Shown: piece after piece, positions 21,807 through 23,075 of the stretch
Position numbering within the stretch: position 1 is the stretch's first letter
Layout: every line of letters begins with the position of its first letter
Assembly: GCA_002359465.1 (NCBI GenBank)
Contig: DENA01000010.1
Coordinates: forward strand, 1-23,075
Length of the DNA: 23,075 nt
Reading direction: 5' to 3'
Origin: Ruminococcaceae bacterium UBA2656
GTDB taxonomy: Bacteria > Bacillota > Clostridia > Oscillospirales > Acutalibacteraceae
The notes under the pieces: model-generated
Seen by the model: the letters and a program-made list of their open reading frames with translations, nothing else
Database searches by the model: none
What the model was told of the DNA's origin: nothing
Translations under genes and position numbers: made by a program

Positions 21807-21835
21807 AGTATATCCGTGATTAAACTAAATAGCAA
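21807..21835 (-). promoter_or_regulatory. Promoter of the DarG-DarT operon
   Basis: TTGCTA (21835-21830), 17-bp spacer, TATACT (21812-21807) on the minus strand, 46 nt before the ATG. Confidence 0.5.
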
Positions 21836-21878
21836 TACAATCCAATAAATCTATCTTTGCTTTATGTTATACCATATT

Positions 21879-22634
21879 CTATTCATTAATTATTGCCTCC
21901 TGCTGCCCCTGCACCCATTCGCCTTTCTTACCATATCGATACATACCGCGATACGTGTTTTCATTTCCGAGGATACTGCGAATATTAGACGGATAAAATG
22001 GGCCGCCTTTTCTGCTCTTATAACCACAGTCAGCTAATTTTTCACATATTCCAACCAATGTGTTACCTTTATCATGCTCTGAAAAAATCAATCGGACAAC
22101 TTCGGCTTCGCTCTCTACTATTTCCAATTGTTTATTGCGAACCTCATATCCATACGGTGCTTTTCCCCCGGAATAGCCGCCTTGTTTTGCCTTTACGCCG
22201 CGGCCCATGGAAGTACGTTTATTGATATTGATCCTTTCCTGCTCCGCGACGATCATTGTAAAAGCTTTCAGCATCGGGGCAAAAGCGCCAAACTCTCCGA
22301 AATCCTCTGTTACGCTAATTAACTCTACCCCCTTCTTCTGCAGGAGCATTTCATAGTAAAAATAGAGCTTTATCTCCCTGGCAATTCGGTCGCTCTTAGC
22401 AACAACAACACATTCTACAGGAGGGTTTTCTATATCACCAAAAAGGATTTTATCAAATTCAGGGCGATCCTCTTTTACACCGCTGACCCCTTCGTCGATA
22501 AACCAATCCGAAATCTGCATATCGTTCTTTTGGCAATATTCCATGATCTGCTCTTTCTGAGCGTCAATGCCGAATTTATCTTCGCCAGTTTGCCCATCAG
22601 TTGAGACACGGCAATATGCAACAACGTTTTTCAT
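21879..22634 (-). CDS. Serine recombinase, short form
   Basis: 251 aa. Residues 1-145 are a resolvase catalytic domain: AYCRVSTDGQ with nucleophile Ser11, then DEGVSGVKEDRPEFDKIL, AKSDRIARE (catalytic Arg region) and MIVAEQERININKRTSMGRG. Residues 150-245 match the recombinase DNA-binding domain (GGKAPYGYEVRNKQLEIVES, then NENTYRGMYRYGKKGEW). It stops at the sequence QEAIINE, exactly where large serine integrases continue into the zinc-ribbon and coiled-coil domains, so it is about half to two-thirds of their usual length. Either a naturally short recombinase or a truncated integrase. It has a consensus promoter and the phage late-strand orientation. Phage integration or a remnant of it is the likely job. 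Confidence 0.9.
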   Translation of the reverse strand: MKNVVAYCRVSTDGQTGEDKFGIDAQKEQIMEYCQKNDMQISDWFIDEGVSGVKEDRPEFDKILFGDIENPPVECVVVAKSDRIAREIKLYFYYEMLLQKKGVELISVTEDFGEFGAFAPMLKAFTMIVAEQERININKRTSMGRGVKAKQGGYSGGKAPYGYEVRNKQLEIVESEAEVVRLIFSEHDKGNTLVGICEKLADCGYKSRKGGPFYPSNIRSILGNENTYRGMYRYGKKGEWVQGQQEAIINE

Positions 22635-22660
22635 GGCGGATTCCTCGCTTTCTGACTTCT

Positions 22661-22689
22661 ATTATACTGTAATTACATTTACTTGTCAA
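22661..22689 (-). promoter_or_regulatory. Consensus promoter of the recombinase gene
   Basis: TTGACA (22689-22684), 17-bp spacer, TATAAT (22666-22661) on the minus strand. The spacer holds the palindrome TGTAATTACA and GTAAATGTAAT, the latter also found at the right-hand promoter (22873-22883), so both may be bound by one regulator. Confidence 0.75.
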
Positions 22690-22843
22690 TAGTATTTGTA
22701 ATATTAAGCCTTTTTATTTTAAAATCTACTAATACACTTGACCGGGCGGCCGGGGCAACATATTATAACAGGGGTCTAGGCGGGTGTAATCCGGCAATAT
22801 GCAGCCAATTATAAAAAAATTACACTTAATCATGAATTTATTC
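22690..22843. other. Intergenic stretch between divergent promoters; no gene seen
   Basis: About 150 nt lie between the leftward recombinase promoter and the rightward small-ORF promoter. AT-rich ends flank a GC-rich core (about 22740-22800, containing CCGGGCGGCCGGGG). I find no ORF and no clean inverted repeat. A recombination or attachment site near the recombinase is possible but not supported by a visible repeat. Confidence 0.4.
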
Positions 22844-22872
22844 TTGACAATTACATATAATCAATGTATAAT
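22844..22872 (+). promoter_or_regulatory. Consensus promoter of the 33-aa hydrophobic peptide
   Basis: TTGACA (22844-22849), exact 17-bp spacer, TATAAT (22867-22872). The predicted RNA start near 22879 coincides with the left arm of the long-range inverted repeat. Confidence 0.8.
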
Positions 22873-22935
22873 GTAAATGTAATCAAAGCAAGGTACCAAA
22901 TCCCCCGGAGCGATACAGCGAAGGGAGGTGATAAA

Positions 22936-23037
22936 GTGCTTAACGCAATAGCGATAATCTCCACAATCTGTGCGTGTGTTTATCTGGCACAGGATATAAG
23001 AAAAGAGATTAGCGCCACCCACCATGATGACCGCTAA
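22936..23037 (+). CDS. 33-aa hydrophobic peptide, candidate type I toxin
   Basis: GTG at 22936, 5 nt after the strong SD AAGGGAGGTGAT, with TAA at 23035-23037. After the initiator the peptide reads LNAIAIISTICACVYLAQDI, one membrane-spanning helix, followed by a short charged tail (RKEISATHHDDR). This is the size and layout of the small membrane toxins of type I toxin-antitoxin loci, which depolarise membranes and are common in Firmicute prophages. It has a perfect consensus promoter, a 5'-3' closing repeat and a stem over its stop codon. No clear antisense-RNA promoter was found in the part of the locus visible; the window ends 38 nt after the stop. A holin-like or unrelated small membrane protein remains possible. 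Confidence 0.65.
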   Translation: MLNAIAIISTICACVYLAQDIRKEISATHHDDR

Positions 23038-23042
23038 TCTCT
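23004..23042 (+). terminator. 11-bp stem-loop overlapping the stop of the 33-aa ORF
   Basis: AGAGATTAGCG (23004-23014) and CGCTAATCTCT (23032-23042) are perfect inverse arms around a 17-nt loop; the stop codon is in the right arm. No U-run follows, so it is more likely a stability or translation-control element than a simple terminator. Confidence 0.55.
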
Positions 23043-23075
23043 AACAGCAAACGCCTTGCTTTGGTTACAATCTTA

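Larger units (their letters stand above)
22879..23068 (+). repeat. Long-range 15-nt inverted repeat closing the small-ORF transcript
   Basis: GTAATCAAAGCAAGG (22879-22893) is complementary to CCTTGCTTTGGTTAC (23054-23068) at 14 positions plus one possible U-G pair. The left arm is at the predicted 5' end of the RNA and the right arm about 30 nt after the stop codon, so the mRNA could close on itself. Confidence 0.65.

Noticed and set aside
22740..22800. GC-rich core as the attachment site of the recombinase
   Set aside because: No direct or inverted repeat with another part of the window was found; the partner site would lie outside.
23015..23075. Antisense RNA promoter for the 33-aa peptide
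   Set aside because: Only weak matches (a TTGTAA with a poor -10 at 18-19 bp spacing) were seen on the minus strand; not enough to annotate.

Overview
The window is most of the late region of a siphovirus-type prophage in a low-to-mid GC Gram-positive host, probably a Clostridia-class Firmicute. Evidence for the host: strong AGGAGG-type ribosome binding sites, frequent GTG/TTG starts, near-consensus TTGACA-N17-TATAAT promoters and Firmicute-type phage proteins. No host housekeeping gene, rRNA, tRNA or CRISPR array was seen.

Layout. Almost everything from about 18.4 kb down to position 1 is a leftward (minus strand) late operon in canonical order. It runs: small ORF, structured terL leader, large terminase, portal, scaffold, decoration protein, lambda-E-type major capsid protein, head-tail connectors, HK97 gp10-like protein, tail completion protein, tail tube, two tail-assembly-chaperone-like ORFs, tape measure protein, two distal-tail proteins, and two small proteins, the last cut by the left edge. 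Between the tape measure and distal-tail genes (3.4-5.4 kb) sits a rightward accessory (moron) block: a 43-aa ORF, a BRO-N antirepressor-like protein, a lipoprotein and a small membrane-anchored protein, each with its own signals.

The 18.5-22.7 kb stretch is visibly AT-richer and looks like a defence/lysogeny module: a zinc-ribbon protein, a DUF4062 protein, a DarT-like ADP-ribosyltransferase with a DarG-like macrodomain partner (macrodomain gene first), and a short serine recombinase with a consensus promoter. At the right edge a rightward consensus promoter drives a 33-aa hydrophobic peptide whose mRNA could fold 5' end onto 3' end, as type I toxin mRNAs do.

The most unusual signal is a family of four dispersed cassettes (around 3.3, 3.45, 14.65 and 18.4 kb; three leftward, one rightward). 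Each is a promoter followed within about 50 nt by an ATGAG motif and a terminator-like GC hairpin with a U-run, immediately ahead of a gene block. The stems resemble each other while their base pairs co-vary. They could be attenuator or antitermination control points restarting late transcription segment by segment. Two of them form a divergent pair around a perfect 12-bp tandem repeat.

Phage replication genes, a CI-type repressor, a recognisable small terminase and lysis genes are not in this window.
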